From: JBOFEH01 sp051650265
Lineage (GTDB): Bacteria; Bacillota; Clostridia; Lachnospirales; Cellulosilyticaceae
Reading direction: 5' to 3'
DNA length: 24,768 nucleotides
NCBI GenBank assembly: GCA_051650265.1
Contig: JBOFIR010000094.1
Coordinates: forward strand, 1 to 24,768
Within the stretch, counting starts at the first letter, position 1. Each line of letters begins with the position of its first letter. A model generated the notes under the pieces. That model had not been told where the DNA came from, did not search any database, and worked only from the letters and a program-made list of their open reading frames with translations. Position numbers and translations under genes: made by a program. Positions 24,723 to 24,768 of this stretch are shown here, piece by piece.

Positions 24723-24768
24723 TATGCTTAGATGAATAGTTATGATAGATTAAGCAAAACTATTTGTA

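Noticed and set aside
24670..24768. T-box or known metabolite riboswitch before the next gene
   Set aside because: No T-box sequence or specifier-loop architecture and no recognisable riboswitch core is visible in the 99 available bases; the leader is cut by the window edge.
1..24768. CRISPR array, insertion sequence, prophage, tRNA or rRNA
   Set aside because: No spaced direct repeats, transposase or integrase motifs, or RNA gene signatures were seen; gene order is continuous conserved core sequence.

Overview
The window is about 24.8 kb of moderately AT-rich DNA in which every recognisable gene lies on the + strand. It looks like the chromosome of a motile, Gram-positive, anaerobic clostridium, probably from the Lachnospirales. 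The clues are a fla/che operon of the Bacillus/Clostridium type (fliY in place of a simple fliN, CheC and CheD present, sigD at the end) running directly into the rpsB-tsf-pyrH-frr-uppS-cdsA-dxr-rseP-ispG block. fliR and flhB are separate genes, unlike the fused fliR-flhB seen in many Clostridium sensu stricto. The species is inferred, not proven; Cellulosilyticum-like genomes are one possibility.

Region 1 (1-10324) holds the switch complex and the flagellar type III export apparatus: the 3' part of fliL, then fliM, fliY, cheY, fliO, fliP, fliQ, fliR, flhB, flhA, flhF and flhG. Neighbours overlap or are a few bases apart, so one polycistronic message with translational coupling is likely. Region 2 (10325-15384) is the chemotaxis core: a receiver-less cheB, then cheA, cheW, cheC, cheD and the motility sigma factor sigD. 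Region 3 (15385-16524) has three small poorly characterised genes that close the operon: a charged, probably disordered protein, a SwrB-like single-pass membrane protein, and a single-pass membrane protein with an MltG-like N-terminal subdomain but no lytic domain. A terminator whose stem overlaps the last codons of the final gene ends the unit at about 16524.

Region 4 (16525-18376) starts with a good SigA-type promoter and a structured leader, followed by rpsB and tsf with codon use typical of highly expressed genes, and a strong intrinsic terminator. Region 5 (18377-19785) is pyrH-frr, ending in a hairpin terminator. Region 6 (19786-24625) is uppS-cdsA-dxr-rseP-ispG: polyprenyl carrier synthesis, phospholipid precursor synthesis, two MEP-pathway steps and a site-2 protease. 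The final 143 bases hold a near-consensus promoter and a leader with two inverted repeats for a gene beyond the window (polC by usual gene order).

Functionally, CheA/CheW pass receptor signals to CheY; CheY-P acts on FliM/FliY; FliY and CheC carry intact phosphatase motifs; CheD and CheB adjust the receptors. FlhF/FlhG set flagellar position and number, and FliOPQR/FlhA/FlhB export the axial proteins. No gene-free stretch exceeds about 150 bases. I see no mobile element, CRISPR array, tRNA or rRNA. The layout is mostly conventional; the departures are the CheB architecture, the three small genes after sigD, and the RNA leaders at 16565-16663 and 24670-24768.
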